Part shown: positions 8,204 through 16,996 of the stretch, piece by piece | How the letters are laid out: each line of letters starts with the position of its first letter | How positions within the stretch are numbered: position 1 is the stretch's first letter | NCBI RefSeq assembly: GCF_900119185.1 | Contig: NZ_FPJE01000014.1 | Coordinates: forward strand, 107,996 to 171,995 | DNA length: 64,000 nucleotides | Direction of reading: 5' to 3' | Source of the DNA: Sinomicrobium oceani | GTDB taxonomy: Bacteria > Bacteroidota > Bacteroidia > Flavobacteriales > Flavobacteriaceae | Made by a program: the position numbers and the translations under genes | Notes under the pieces: generated by a model | The model's database searches: none | Seen by the model: only the letters and a program-made list of their open reading frames with translations | What the model was told of the DNA's origin: nothing

Positions 8204-8983
8204 TTACAACGTCAGGGTTGTAAAGCGTTGTTCTTTTCCTGCAATCATGCCCGGAAGCCCTATACAAACTTTATGTACATGGCGTTGCAGGGCGTTAAAG
8301 CAGTTGTGCATTTTAGGCAGCATGCCGTCGGCTATGATATGCTCTTCGAGTAACTGTTCGTAAACGGTGGTATCGATATGGGTAATTACCGAATCGTCGT
8401 CTTCCACACTCCGCAGCACGCCTTTCTTTTCGAAGCAATAATACAGTGATGTCTCGAAATGTTCGCTCATGGCAATGGCGACTTCCGAGGCGATGGTATC
8501 GGCATTGGTGTTGAGCAACTGTCCTTTACCGTCGTGGGTTATAGCACAAAAAACGGGAGTCATATCACTTTCCAGAAGGGCTTTTACCGCAGCCGAATTT
8601 ACCTGCCGGATATCCCCGGCATATCCGTAATCGATCTCTTTTACGGGACGTTTATCAGACAGGATAGTATTACCGTCGGCGCCGGATAGCCCTATGGCAT
8701 TACAGCCGTAACGCTGCAGGTCGGATACTACATTTTTATTGGTCAGTCCGCCGTACACCATAACGATAACATCCAGTGTTTCGCGGGTGGTGATACGCCT
8801 TCCCCCGACCATTTTCGAAGGTATCCCGAGGTGTTCCGCAATGCGGGTGGCTGTTCTTCCCCCGCCATGTACAAGGACTTTATAGCCTTCCATGGCGGCA
8901 AAATCTTTCAGGAAATCCTGTAATGCCGATTCGTTTTCTATAATGTTACCGCCAATTTTAACTACGGATAATCTGGGTTTCAT
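8204..8983 (-). CDS. argB: N-acetylglutamate (or N-acylglutamate) kinase
   Basis: 259 residues, ATG start. Amino-acid-kinase fold: Lys-Ile-Gly-Gly-Asn at the N-terminus, His-Gly-Gly-Gly-Arg-Thr-Ala-Thr in the glycine-rich loop, and Leu-Ser-Gly-Ala-Asp-Gly-Asn further on. It phosphorylates the gamma-carboxyl of N-acylglutamate, the second step of arginine synthesis. If the downstream carbamoyltransferase uses succinylated substrates, this kinase must accept N-succinylglutamate; the sequence does not decide that. It sits between argF' (88 bases) and argE' in the operon. Confidence 0.95.
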   Translation of the reverse strand: MKPRLSVVKIGGNIIENESALQDFLKDFAAMEGYKVLVHGGGRTATRIAEHLGIPSKMVGGRRITTRETLDVIVMVYGGLTNKNVVSDLQRYGCNAIGLSGADGNTILSDKRPVKEIDYGYAGDIRQVNSAAVKALLESDMTPVFCAITHDGKGQLLNTNADTIASEVAIAMSEHFETSLYYCFEKKGVLRSVEDDDSVITHIDTTVYEQLLEEHIIADGMLPKMHNCFNALQRHVHKVCIGLPGMIAGKEQRFTTLTL

Positions 8984-9071
8984 GTGTTTTGTTTTTGTGC
9001 TCCCCGATGTGGTGTCGCGAAAGCATTATAGATGTTACTGATATCTGTATACTATGCGATGAGGCCCGGCC

Positions 9072-10019
9072 TTATAAAGATTCCAGTATCTGTTTCAATA
9101 CGACCTGGGCTGCAAATGTCCTGTTGTTGGCCTGTTGGATGACTACAGATTGCGGACTGTCGAGGACGGCATCGTCTACGATAACGTTTCTCCGTACAGG
9201 CAGGCAGTGCATAAACTTCCCGTTATTGGTCAGGGCCATTTTGTCCTGACTGATCCTCCAGGCCGGATCGGAATGCAGGACTTTACCGTAATCCTTGTAC
9301 GAGCTCCAGTTTTTGACATAGACAAAATCGGCATCTTTGAGGGCTTCATCCTGGTCGTAAACGATCGGGGTATCGCCTGTGACTTCCGGGTTGAGTTCAT
9401 AACCTACCGGGTGCGTAATAACAAATTCCACATCCATTTTCTGCATCATACTTGTAAACGAATTGGCTACGGCATGCGGTAATGCTTTGGGGTGCGGGGC
9501 CCAGGAAAGTACTACTTTCGGTTTTTTCCGTGTCTTGAGTTCGGTAATGGTAATCGCATCGGTCAGGGCCTGTAAGGGGTGTGCGGTAGCACTTTCCATA
9601 TTTACGATCGGGACCGAGGCGTATTTCTGAAAGCTTTTCAGGACGTATTCTTCTTCGTCTTTATCCTTATCTGTCAGCGTAGGGAAAGCCCGGACAGCGA
9701 TAATGTCGCAATACTGGGAGATCACCGCTGCCGCTTCCCTGATGTGCTCGGAAGTCGAACCGTTCATGACACTACCGTCTTCAAACTCAAGAGACCATGC
9801 TTCCCCGGAAAAATTCATAACCATAACCTGCATCCCCAGTTGCATGGCCGCTTTCTGCGTGCTCAGGCGGGTACGTAAACTGGAGTTAAAGAACAACATA
9901 CCCAACGTTTTCCGTTTTCCGAGTTGTTCGGCCTGGTACGGGTCCTTTTTTAAGGCAATGGCTTCTTCTATGATTTTCGGGACACTGTCTATGTCGTCTG
10001 TGGTAAGATAGTGTTTCAT
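9072..10019 (-). CDS. argF': N-acyl-ornithine carbamoyltransferase (SOTCase/AOTCase type)
   Basis: 315 residues. Carbamoyl-phosphate loop Asn-Ser-Ser-Leu-Arg-Thr-Arg at 45-51, and His-Cys-Leu-Pro-Val-Arg-Arg near the C-terminus. Across its length it follows Bacteroides SOTCase without gaps near the active site, not classical ornithine carbamoyltransferase. The residue that sets the choice between acetyl and succinyl groups (Pro90 in Bacteroides SOTCase, Glu92 in Xanthomonas AOTCase) is Ser90 here, in Thr-Ser-Glu-His. As I recall, replacing the Glu of AOTCase with Ser and other small residues moved it to succinylornithine, so succinyl use is favoured. The product, N-acylcitrulline, would go to the adjacent M20 deacylase. 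Confidence 0.93.
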   Translation of the reverse strand: MKHYLTTDDIDSVPKIIEEAIALKKDPYQAEQLGKRKTLGMLFFNSSLRTRLSTQKAAMQLGMQVMVMNFSGEAWSLEFEDGSVMNGSTSEHIREAAAVISQYCDIIAVRAFPTLTDKDKDEEEYVLKSFQKYASVPIVNMESATAHPLQALTDAITITELKTRKKPKVVLSWAPHPKALPHAVANSFTSMMQKMDVEFVITHPVGYELNPEVTGDTPIVYDQDEALKDADFVYVKNWSSYKDYGKVLHSDPAWRISQDKMALTNNGKFMHCLPVRRNVIVDDAVLDSPQSVVIQQANNRTFAAQVVLKQILESL

Positions 10020-10085
10020 TGTTTAATCTATTAGTTTGTTAGTTCGTAGTTCGTAATTTTTGCCGTATTTCCTTCACCTGCGGTT

Positions 10086-11219
10086 TCAGGCGTTTGTGAT
10101 CACATCCTCCAGTGCGGCGAAAAAGGTGTCTATATGTTCTTTTTTGATCGTCAGGGGCGGGAGTATTCTGAGGAGCTTTTTATTGCTGCTTCCGCCGGTG
10201 AAAATGTGCTTGTCGTAGATCAGTTTCTTGCGGAGGTCACCGACCTCGAAGTCAAATTCCAGTCCGAGCATCAGCCCCCGGCCTTTAACCTGTCTGATCT
10301 GTGGTATGGCTTTGGCCTTTTCGAGAAAATACGTGGAGATCTCCGATACATTTTCCATGAGTTTTTCTTCTCCCAGTACATCCAGTACCGCAATGGCTGC
10401 CGCACAGGCGAGGTGGTTACCCCCGAATGTGGTGCCGAGCATGCCGTGCTTTGCGGTTATGGACGGGTGGATCAGAATACCCGCCACGGGGAAACCGTTC
10501 CCCATACCTTTGGCGATGGAGATGATATCGGGTGTAACATCGTATTTTGCAAACGCAAAGAAATCTCCGGTACGCCCGTATCCGCATTGTATTTCATCGG
10601 CGATAAGCAGTGTGCCGTGGGCTTTACAGAGGCGGTCTGTGGTTTCGTAAAAACCGGCAGTAGCTTCATCCAGTCCGCCGACACCTTGTATGAATTCGAC
10701 GATAACCGCGCACACATCACCTTTCTGCAGTTCTTTTTCGAGCGTATCGGTATCACCGAGTTCGAGAAAGGTAACCTGGTGCTGTGCATTGATAGGGGCA
10801 TTGATATTCCTGTTATCGGTAGCCGCTACCGTAGCGGATGTTCTTCCGTGGAATGCATTTTTAAAGGCGATGACCCTGGCTTTACCGGTCTGGAAAGAGG
10901 CCAGTTTCAGGGCGTTCTCGTTGGCTTCCGCCCCCGAATTGCACAGAAATAATTCGTAATCATCACATCCCGAGGCAGCGCCGAGTTTTTGGGCGAGCTG
11001 TACCTGTAAAGGGTTTTGTATGGCATTGGAATAAAATCCCAGCATCGATACCTGTTCGGATACGGCTTTAACATATTCCGGATGAGAGTGTCCGATAGAG
11101 ATAACGGCATGGCCGCCGTACAGATCGAGATAGGTAGTGCCTTTGTCATCGGTGACATAAACATCATTGCCCTGTACCGGGGTGATGTCATATAAGGGGT
11201 AAACGTCAAATAGCTTCAC
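10086..11219 (-). CDS. argD: Acetylornithine/succinylornithine aminotransferase
   Basis: 377 residues, class III PLP aminotransferase. The PLP lysine is Lys237 (Ile-Ala-Lys-Gly-Met-Gly-Asn-Gly), with Asp208-Glu209 for the pyridine nitrogen and a Gly-Ala-Glu-Ala-Asn phosphate loop near 96-100. It converts N-acylglutamate semialdehyde to N-acylornithine with glutamate as donor. The start is GTG (complement of 11217-11219); no ATG fits. It lies between proC (81 bases) and argF' (66 bases). Confidence 0.95.
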   Translation of the reverse strand: MKLFDVYPLYDITPVQGNDVYVTDDKGTTYLDLYGGHAVISIGHSHPEYVKAVSEQVSMLGFYSNAIQNPLQVQLAQKLGAASGCDDYELFLCNSGAEANENALKLASFQTGKARVIAFKNAFHGRTSATVAATDNRNINAPINAQHQVTFLELGDTDTLEKELQKGDVCAVIVEFIQGVGGLDEATAGFYETTDRLCKAHGTLLIADEIQCGYGRTGDFFAFAKYDVTPDIISIAKGMGNGFPVAGILIHPSITAKHGMLGTTFGGNHLACAAAIAVLDVLGEEKLMENVSEISTYFLEKAKAIPQIRQVKGRGLMLGLEFDFEVGDLRKKLIYDKHIFTGGSSNKKLLRILPPLTIKKEHIDTFFAALEDVITNA

Positions 11220-11300
11220 TTTTTTATAGGTTTTAGAAGTGAGATTTTAGATTTTAAACGATTTTTTATATCTAAAATCCACAATCTCACATGGGGATAA

Positions 11301-12095
11301 TTACAGATCGGCGATCTGGTTTATTTTATTAAAAGATGCCACAATACCTTTGATCAGCGACGAGCTGAGTCCGCTGTGTTCCATTTCGTTGAGCCCTTCT
11401 ATGGTGCACCCGCGTGGTGTGGTTACCCTGTCGATCTCTTCTTCGGGATGGTTACCGGATTCCACCAGCAGGGTAGCGGCCCCCATACAGGTATGCATGG
11501 CAAGTTCCTGGGCTTCTTTGGCATCAAACCCGAGCTGAATGGCCCCCTGGGTCGTAGCGCGTATCAGGCGCATCCAGAATGCTATACCACTGGCACAGAT
11601 CACGGTTGCAGCACGCATCTGGTCTTCCGGAATTTCTATGGAAGTTCCGAGTTTATTGAAAATAGCCCTGGCCAGTTCTACCCGTTGCTTTCCTTTTTCA
11701 TTACTGCATACACAGGTCATGGATTTGCCAACCGAGATGGCCGTATTAGGCATACTGCGTATGATGTAATGATCCGTACCGATCACGGATTCGATCTTCC
11801 TGATCTTAAATCCGGTTATGGTGGAAATAAGCACGTGTTTCTCATTGAGAAGATCCTTTATTTCGTGCAGGATGGCTTCGAATTGTCCGGGTTGAACGGC
11901 AAAAATGAGGATATCCGAATGCCGGACGGCTTCGCGATTGTCTGCGGTGACCTTGACATTACCATACTCTTCCCAGCTTTTAATGGCTTGCGGATTTCTT
12001 TTGGTCAGGTAAAGTGTGGTTACCGAATTGCTGACAATAAGTCCTTTGGCAATGGAAAGCCCGAGGTTTCCGGTTCCTATGATGGCTATTTTCAT
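11301..12095 (-). CDS. proC: Pyrroline-5-carboxylate reductase
   Basis: 264 residues. Rossmann motif Gly-Thr-Gly-Asn-Leu-Gly at 7-12, and the C-terminal P5C reductase helices with Arg-Val-Thr-Thr-Pro-Arg-Gly-Cys-Thr. It makes proline from pyrroline-5-carboxylate using NAD(P)H. Its place inside the arginine operon, 12 bases from argC, is common in this group and links proline and arginine supply, although the N-acylated pathway releases no free ornithine to feed it. The gene is full length. Confidence 0.93.
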   Translation of the reverse strand: MKIAIIGTGNLGLSIAKGLIVSNSVTTLYLTKRNPQAIKSWEEYGNVKVTADNREAVRHSDILIFAVQPGQFEAILHEIKDLLNEKHVLISTITGFKIRKIESVIGTDHYIIRSMPNTAISVGKSMTCVCSNEKGKQRVELARAIFNKLGTSIEIPEDQMRAATVICASGIAFWMRLIRATTQGAIQLGFDAKEAQELAMHTCMGAATLLVESGNHPEEEIDRVTTPRGCTIEGLNEMEHSGLSSSLIKGIVASFNKINQIADL

Positions 12096-12107
12096 GGTTT
12101 GATTATT

Positions 12108-13085
12108 TTAAAAATACGATGCTTTCAGTTCCAGCCCGAGGGTCTCTTCCAGTCCGAAGATCAGGTTCATATTGTGTATGGCCTGTCCCGATGCCCCTTT
12201 GGTGAGGTTATCTATAACAGATGTGATAAGCAGCTTGTTCCGATGTTTATGAAGGTGGATAAGACATTTGTTGGTGTTCACCACCTGTTTCAGATGCAGT
12301 TCTTTGTCACTTATCGTGGTAAAAGCCGCATGTTTATAGAATTCGCGATATAGTGTTTTGGCTTCTTCGAGGCTTTTGCCGAATGTGGTGTATGCCGTGG
12401 CAAAAATTCCCCTCGAAAAATTTCCGCGGTTCGGCATGAAAAGCACGTCGCTGTCATACGAGGGTTGCAATTGTTTCAGGCTTTGCCCGATTTCGCCGAG
12501 ATGCTGGTGGGTAAACGGCTTGTAATAGGAAAAGTTGTTATCCCTCCACGGAAAATGCGAAGTCGGGGACATGGAGGTCCCTGCACCGGTAGCTCCTGTC
12601 ACTGCATTTACATGAATATCTTCCTCGAGTAACCCGGCTTCGGCAAGCGGAAGCAGTGCCAGTTGTATGGCCGTGGCAAAACACCCGGGATTGGCGATAT
12701 ACTGTGCGTTTTCGATATCTTCTTTGTAGAGTTCGGGGAGCCCGTACACAAAGTGTTTTTCCTGGAAAACCGCATCCGGGGTGAGTCTGAAATCGTTACT
12801 GAGGTCAATGATCTTCGTATGTTCGGAAAAGGTGTTAGCCTCCAGAAATGCTTTGGAATTGCCGTGACCGAGGCACAGAAACAGTACGTCTACATCCGGA
12901 ATGATCTCGTTTGTGAATTTCTGAGTGGTTTCTCCGAGAAGGTCCTGGTGTACATCACTGAGGGGATTTCCGGCATTGGAAGTGCTGTACACAAACCGGA
13001 TAGCTGCAGCCGGGTGATGCAGTAGCAATCGTATTAATTCTCCTGCCGTGTATCCGGCGCCACCGATTATTCCTGCTTGTATCAT
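12108..13085 (-). CDS. argC: N-acetyl-gamma-glutamyl-phosphate reductase
   Basis: 325 residues. NADP site Gly-Gly-Ala-Gly-Tyr-Thr-Ala-Gly-Glu-Leu at 8-17, and the active-site Cys135 in Asn-Pro-Gly-Cys-Phe-Ala-Thr. It reduces N-acylglutamyl phosphate to the semialdehyde, the third step. ATG start. It is 122 bases downstream of argG and 12 bases upstream of proC. The argG-argC gap contains the short sequence CTGTTTCCGGAAAA twice (near 13112 and 13191). Confidence 0.95.
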   Translation of the reverse strand: MIQAGIIGGAGYTAGELIRLLLHHPAAAIRFVYSTSNAGNPLSDVHQDLLGETTQKFTNEIIPDVDVLFLCLGHGNSKAFLEANTFSEHTKIIDLSNDFRLTPDAVFQEKHFVYGLPELYKEDIENAQYIANPGCFATAIQLALLPLAEAGLLEEDIHVNAVTGATGAGTSMSPTSHFPWRDNNFSYYKPFTHQHLGEIGQSLKQLQPSYDSDVLFMPNRGNFSRGIFATAYTTFGKSLEEAKTLYREFYKHAAFTTISDKELHLKQVVNTNKCLIHLHKHRNKLLITSVIDNLTKGASGQAIHNMNLIFGLEETLGLELKASYF

Positions 13086-13207
13086 TATTCTGAAAATTTT
13101 AGAAGTGAGTGGTTATCTGTTTCCGGAAAAAGGAGAGGTGCGGGGTAAGGAGCCTCCCCCTTTACGGGATATCCGGTGCAGCCCTAAAAGGCTGTTTCCG
13201 GAAAAGA

Positions 13208-14395
13208 TTAACTCATTTTGTTTACGTGATAATAGATCTTGTTCTGGTTTGCGTTGATCTTGATAAATCCTTTGGCATCGTCTGCCGACCAGCCTTTATT
13301 CATTTCGCCGTAGCTTCCGAAAGAAGCATTCATCAGGTCGTGTGCAGACGCTATACCGTCTACGACAAAGCGATAAGGGTAAAGGGTGACAAAGACGTCC
13401 CCCGAAACATTTTTCTGGGTATCGGCGAGGAAAACCTCGATATTTCGCATTACCTCGTCGAGATACTGTCCTTCGTGGAGCAGCATACCGTACCAGTTGG
13501 CCAGGTATTCCTTGTGGTGTTGCTGCCATTTGGTGAGCACATGTTTTTCGAGGGTGTGGTGAGCTTTGATGATCAGCAGGGGCGCCGCGGCTTCAAAACC
13601 TACTCTTCCTTTGATCCCTATAATGGTGTCTCCTACGTGAATATCGCGTCCGATAGCATATTCGGAAGCCATACCGTTGAGGATCTCGATATTTTTTGCA
13701 GGGTGGTTTTCCTGATCGTCTATAGCAATCAGCTCGCCTTCCCTGAACGTGAGTTTTACTTTTTGTGCACCTTCTTTTTTCAGCTGGCTGGGATACGCTT
13801 CTTCCGGAAGGGAAAGGTTGGAGGTCAGGGTTTCGTCTCCACCTACACTGGTGCCCCACAATCCGCGGTTAATAGAATACCGGGCTTTTTCCCAGGACAT
13901 CTCCACACCGTTCTTTTGCAGGTAGGCGATCTCTTCCTGTCTGGAAAGTTTTTCATCGCGTATGGGAGTGATGATCTCGATTTCGGGCGCCAGGATCTGA
14001 AAGATCATATCGAATCTCACCTGGTCGTTTCCGGCACCGGTACTGCCATGGGCTATATATTGAGCACCTATTTTCTTGGCGTAATTTACAATTTCAATGG
14101 CCTGAACAATCCTTTCGGCACTTACGGAAAGCGGGTAGGTGTTGTTTTTAAGTACGTTACCGAAGATCAGATATTTTACGACTTTGTCGTAGAAGGTGTC
14201 TACCGCTTCTATATTACTGTAGGTCGTTACCCCGAGTTTCAGGGCCTTTTCTTCGATATCCTTTTTCTCTTCGGGAGTAAATCCTCCGGTGTTTACGCTT
14301 ACTGCGTGAACTTCATATCCTTGTTCCTGGGAGAGGTATTTTGCACAATAGGAAGTATCGAGTCCGCCGCTGTATGCCAAAACAAGCTTTTTCAT
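13208..14395 (-). CDS. argG: Argininosuccinate synthase
   Basis: 395 residues. The N-terminal P-loop-like pyrophosphatase motif Leu-Ala-Tyr-Ser-Gly-Gly-Leu-Asp-Thr-Ser at 4-13 binds ATP, and Gly-Ser-Thr-Gly-Ala-Gly-Asn-Asp-Gln lies near 117-125. It joins citrulline and aspartate using ATP. ATG start. It is the second gene of the operon, 99 bases after the GNAT gene. Confidence 0.97.
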   Translation of the reverse strand: MKKLVLAYSGGLDTSYCAKYLSQEQGYEVHAVSVNTGGFTPEEKKDIEEKALKLGVTTYSNIEAVDTFYDKVVKYLIFGNVLKNNTYPLSVSAERIVQAIEIVNYAKKIGAQYIAHGSTGAGNDQVRFDMIFQILAPEIEIITPIRDEKLSRQEEIAYLQKNGVEMSWEKARYSINRGLWGTSVGGDETLTSNLSLPEEAYPSQLKKEGAQKVKLTFREGELIAIDDQENHPAKNIEILNGMASEYAIGRDIHVGDTIIGIKGRVGFEAAAPLLIIKAHHTLEKHVLTKWQQHHKEYLANWYGMLLHEGQYLDEVMRNIEVFLADTQKNVSGDVFVTLYPYRFVVDGIASAHDLMNASFGSYGEMNKGWSADDAKGFIKINANQNKIYYHVNKMS

Positions 14396-14494
14396 TGTAA
14401 TTTTTATTTAAATTAAGTGGCGCAATGTACTGGTTATGAGTTTGAAATGTGATGTATTGATCCAAGGTCTTTTACCGTTGTACAACGCTGTGTT

Positions 14495-15193
14495 TTATTT
14501 ATTTCCTTTTAATTTGTCCATTACTTTTTTCAGGCTTATAAATCCTTCTTCTATGGGAATGATAGAATTTTTGGACGTTTTTTTCTTGTTGAGAAAGAGG
14601 GCCTGTTTTATATTTTTCAACCTTTGGAGCACTTTACTGTTGTAAGGATGCTTTTCTTCGTTGTTTTCCTTTTCCTTGGGGTCATACATCATCCCGGTAC
14701 ACAGGCACATCTTTTGTTGTGTCCTTTGCAGAATGTCGTAGTTCTTACAGGTCTGACAACCTTTCCAGAAGGTGGGATCGTCGGTAAGTTCGGAGAAGGT
14801 TACGGGCCGGTAACCCAGCTCGTAGTTTATTTTCATGACGGCAAGTCCCGTAGTGATACCGAATATTTTGGCATCCGGGTATTTCTTCCTGGAATGATCG
14901 AAAATGGCCTTTTTGATCTTCTTGGCCAGGCCGTGGTTCCTGTAATCCGGATGTACGATAAGTCCGGAGTTGGCCACGAACTTTTCGTGTCCCCAGGCTT
15001 CAATGTAGCAGAATCCCGCAAATTTATCGCCGTCCAAAGCAATGACCGCATTGCCGTGTTCTATTTTCGAAATAATATATTCCGGAGTTCTCTTGGCAAT
15101 ACCAGTGCCTCTTACCTTGGCCGATTCTTCGATCGTATCACAGATAAGGGAAGCGAATTTTATATGCGACTTGTCAGCAATAACAATGTCCAT
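14495..15193 (-). CDS. GNAT acyltransferase with a cysteine cluster, head of arg operon
   Basis: 232 residues, ATG start. Residues 1-135 form a GNAT fold with the acyl-CoA loop Tyr-Arg-Asn-His-Gly-Leu-Ala at 84-90. A tail follows with Cys146, Cys149, Cys163 and Cys165 (C-x2-C-x13-C-x-C), a possible metal site, and then a Lys/Glu-rich segment. The operon holds every arginine gene except a recognisable glutamate N-acetyltransferase (no argA or argJ), so this enzyme may acylate glutamate in the first step. That role is inferred from position; the cluster is not a feature of E. coli ArgA. It is the first gene of the operon and diverges from pabB. Confidence 0.85.
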   Translation of the reverse strand: MDIVIADKSHIKFASLICDTIEESAKVRGTGIAKRTPEYIISKIEHGNAVIALDGDKFAGFCYIEAWGHEKFVANSGLIVHPDYRNHGLAKKIKKAIFDHSRKKYPDAKIFGITTGLAVMKINYELGYRPVTFSELTDDPTFWKGCQTCKNYDILQRTQQKMCLCTGMMYDPKEKENNEEKHPYNSKVLQRLKNIKQALFLNKKKTSKNSIIPIEEGFISLKKVMDKLKGNK

Positions 15194-15235
15194 CTTTGCT
15201 TATACTTGGTTGAAAAAATAAAATATGATTTTCTT

Positions 15236-15355
15236 CGAAGGGGGAACCGGACTCACCTGGGTTCCAGAATTAGAAGTACACCCTTACGGGCGACGGGGAG
15301 TACGACGCACAACAGGACGGATCGCTGAAACCGGAAGTCTCAGGAAAACTGAAGT
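15236..15355 (-). other. G+C-rich stretch in the arg operon leader
   Basis: Within the 352-base gap between the GNAT gene and pabB, this patch is visibly richer in G and C than the A/T runs on both sides. On the minus strand GGAACC and GGTTCC can pair around an 11-base loop, and CTGAGA/TTTCAG can form another hairpin. The plus strand has a 55-codon open frame from about 15226, which I do not recognise. It may be a structured 5' leader or a remnant of an older gene. Confidence 0.35.
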
Positions 15356-15387
15356 AAATATGTTGTGGGTGTTTTGCATTTTTCTAT

Positions 15388-15436
15388 CAAAAAAATAATG
15401 AGGTTTATAAAAAAAAATCAATGCGTGATAACCTCA
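15388..15436 (-). terminator. Terminator-like hairpin upstream of the arg operon
   Basis: On the minus strand TGAGGTTAT (15436-15428) pairs with ATAAACCTCA (15408-15399) with one bulged base, and TTATTTTTTTG follows. No gene on this strand ends nearby, because pabB runs the other way. If a promoter lies above 15440, the hairpin would be in the arg leader and could act as an attenuator. A weak promoter candidate is TTATTTTG (complement of 15465-15472), one base off the consensus. Confidence 0.45.
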
Positions 15437-15509
15437 GTTACTTGTTTTTCACATTGCAATAGTACAAAATAAAATCCTTTCGGTGGCCAATCTTTCGTAA
15501 AGGATTTGT

Positions 15510-15517
15510 TAAATTTG
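15510..15517 (+). promoter_or_regulatory. Promoter -7 element for pabB
   Basis: TAAATTTG matches TAnnTTTG exactly, 28 bases before the pabB ATG. No good -33 TTG at the usual spacing. Confidence 0.55.
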
Positions 15518-15545
15518 TAACATTCTTATTTTCTAAAACTGAGGA

Positions 15546-16844
15546 ATGCGGAGAACTGACGTGGTATTTTCCCTGGAAGACAGGGAAGGATTTAAGGAAA
15601 GGCTACTTTTATGGGCGCAGCAACACACCGAGATTATATGGCTGGACAGTAACAATTACCGGCATTTATACCCCACATTTGATGCGGTACTGGCAGTGGA
15701 TGCCCTTACCGCGATAAAAACGGACTATCACCATGCTTTTGATGACCTGAAAGAATACCAGACCGTGACGGCCGACTGGATATTCGGTTACCTCTCTTAC
15801 GACCTCAAGAACGATGTGGAGCGCCTTACTTCGTCTAATGCGGACCAGCTTGGGTTTCCGGACCTGTACTTTTTTCAGCCGAAAAAGCTCATTTTCATCC
15901 GGGGAGACCGGGTGGAGTTTTGTTACATGCCTATGGTAGATGACGAGATCGCAACAGATTTCGAAGATATAGCGAAGGTACAAAGTGCCCCGGCAGCCGT
16001 ATCCGGGCAGCAAAAGGCGCTGATCAAAAGCAGGATATCCAAAGGAGAGTACATAGATAAGGTGGGACAGTTGTTGTTGCATATTCACAGAGGAGATATT
16101 TACGAAGCCAATTTTTGCCAGGAATTTTATGCAGAAGGCCAAGAGCTCGATCCGGTACAGACGTTTTTCCGGCTCAATGCGATCTCCCGTCCTCCTTTTG
16201 CCGCTTATCTACGTCTCGAAGACAAATACCTGTTGTCGGCTTCTCCGGAACGTTATCTCAAAAGAAGCGGAAACCGGGTGGTCTCACAACCCATCAAAGG
16301 TACGGCAAGACGTGCTGCTACCCCGGAAGAAGACCGCAGACTACGGGAAGAACTCGAAAACACGCCCAAGGAACGATCGGAAAATATTATGATCGTCGAC
16401 CTGGTGCGTAACGATCTGTCGGTAACAGCCAAAAAAGGTAGTGTTGTGGTAGAAGAATTGTGCAGGGTGTACACCTTTGAGCAGGTTCACCAGTTGATAT
16501 CTACCGTAGCGGCAGAGGTGGAAGACCACATAGCTTCGGTCGATATCTTGCGTTCCACATTTCCGATGGGAAGCATGACCGGGGCGCCCAAAATATCGGC
16601 TATGAAGATCATCGAGGAGCTGGAATCGTCCCGGAGAGGGTTGTACAGCGGTGCCGTTGGCTATTTTACGCCTTCGGGAGACTTCGATTTTAACGTGGTG
16701 ATCCGTAGTATCCTGTACAATGAAACCGATCGTTATGTCTCTTTTACCGTAGGCGGGGCCATTACCGGCGGGTCGGACCCGGAACGGGAATACGAAGAGT
16801 GTATGCTCAAGGCGCGAGCCATGCGGCGCGTATTGGAGGAATGA
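15546..16844 (+). CDS. pabB: Aminodeoxychorismate synthase component I
   Basis: 432 residues of the chorismate-binding family. The motif Pro-Ile-Lys-Gly-Thr-Ala-Arg has Lys where anthranilate synthase has Ala, which marks PabB. Gly-Ser-Met-Thr-Gly-Ala-Pro-Lys and Gly-Gly-Ala-Ile-Thr near the end complete the active site. It converts chorismate to aminodeoxychorismate for folate synthesis with a PabA glutaminase, which is not encoded nearby. ATG start behind a promoter at 15510. tilS follows 152 bases later, with its own promoter element. Confidence 0.93.
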   Translation: MRRTDVVFSLEDREGFKERLLLWAQQHTEIIWLDSNNYRHLYPTFDAVLAVDALTAIKTDYHHAFDDLKEYQTVTADWIFGYLSYDLKNDVERLTSSNADQLGFPDLYFFQPKKLIFIRGDRVEFCYMPMVDDEIATDFEDIAKVQSAPAAVSGQQKALIKSRISKGEYIDKVGQLLLHIHRGDIYEANFCQEFYAEGQELDPVQTFFRLNAISRPPFAAYLRLEDKYLLSASPERYLKRSGNRVVSQPIKGTARRAATPEEDRRLREELENTPKERSENIMIVDLVRNDLSVTAKKGSVVVEELCRVYTFEQVHQLISTVAAEVEDHIASVDILRSTFPMGSMTGAPKISAMKIIEELESSRRGLYSGAVGYFTPSGDFDFNVVIRSILYNETDRYVSFTVGGAITGGSDPEREYEECMLKARAMRRVLEE

Positions 16845-16958
16845 TGAAAAAATAGGGGCTGACGATTATTCCTGAGGTCTGAAAAAATATTTGGGACTTT
16901 TGGTATGCTGCGGTGTATTACTGGTGAGTGGTATGACCCCTGCCCGAAAATATGGAGG

Positions 16959-16966
16959 TATTTTTG
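16959..16966 (+). promoter_or_regulatory. Promoter -7 element deciding the tilS start
   Basis: TATTTTTG fits TAnnTTTG. A transcript from here would begin near 16973, after an in-frame ATG at 16952 but before the ATG at 16997, which supports the later start. Confidence 0.45.
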
Positions 16967-16996
16967 GCTTTGGAGAAGAACTTTTATTTTAGCCGG

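Noticed and set aside
13109..14416. A 435-codon open frame opposite argG
   Set aside because: Antisense to a certain gene; no recognisable protein. Codon bias of argG keeps the opposite strand open.
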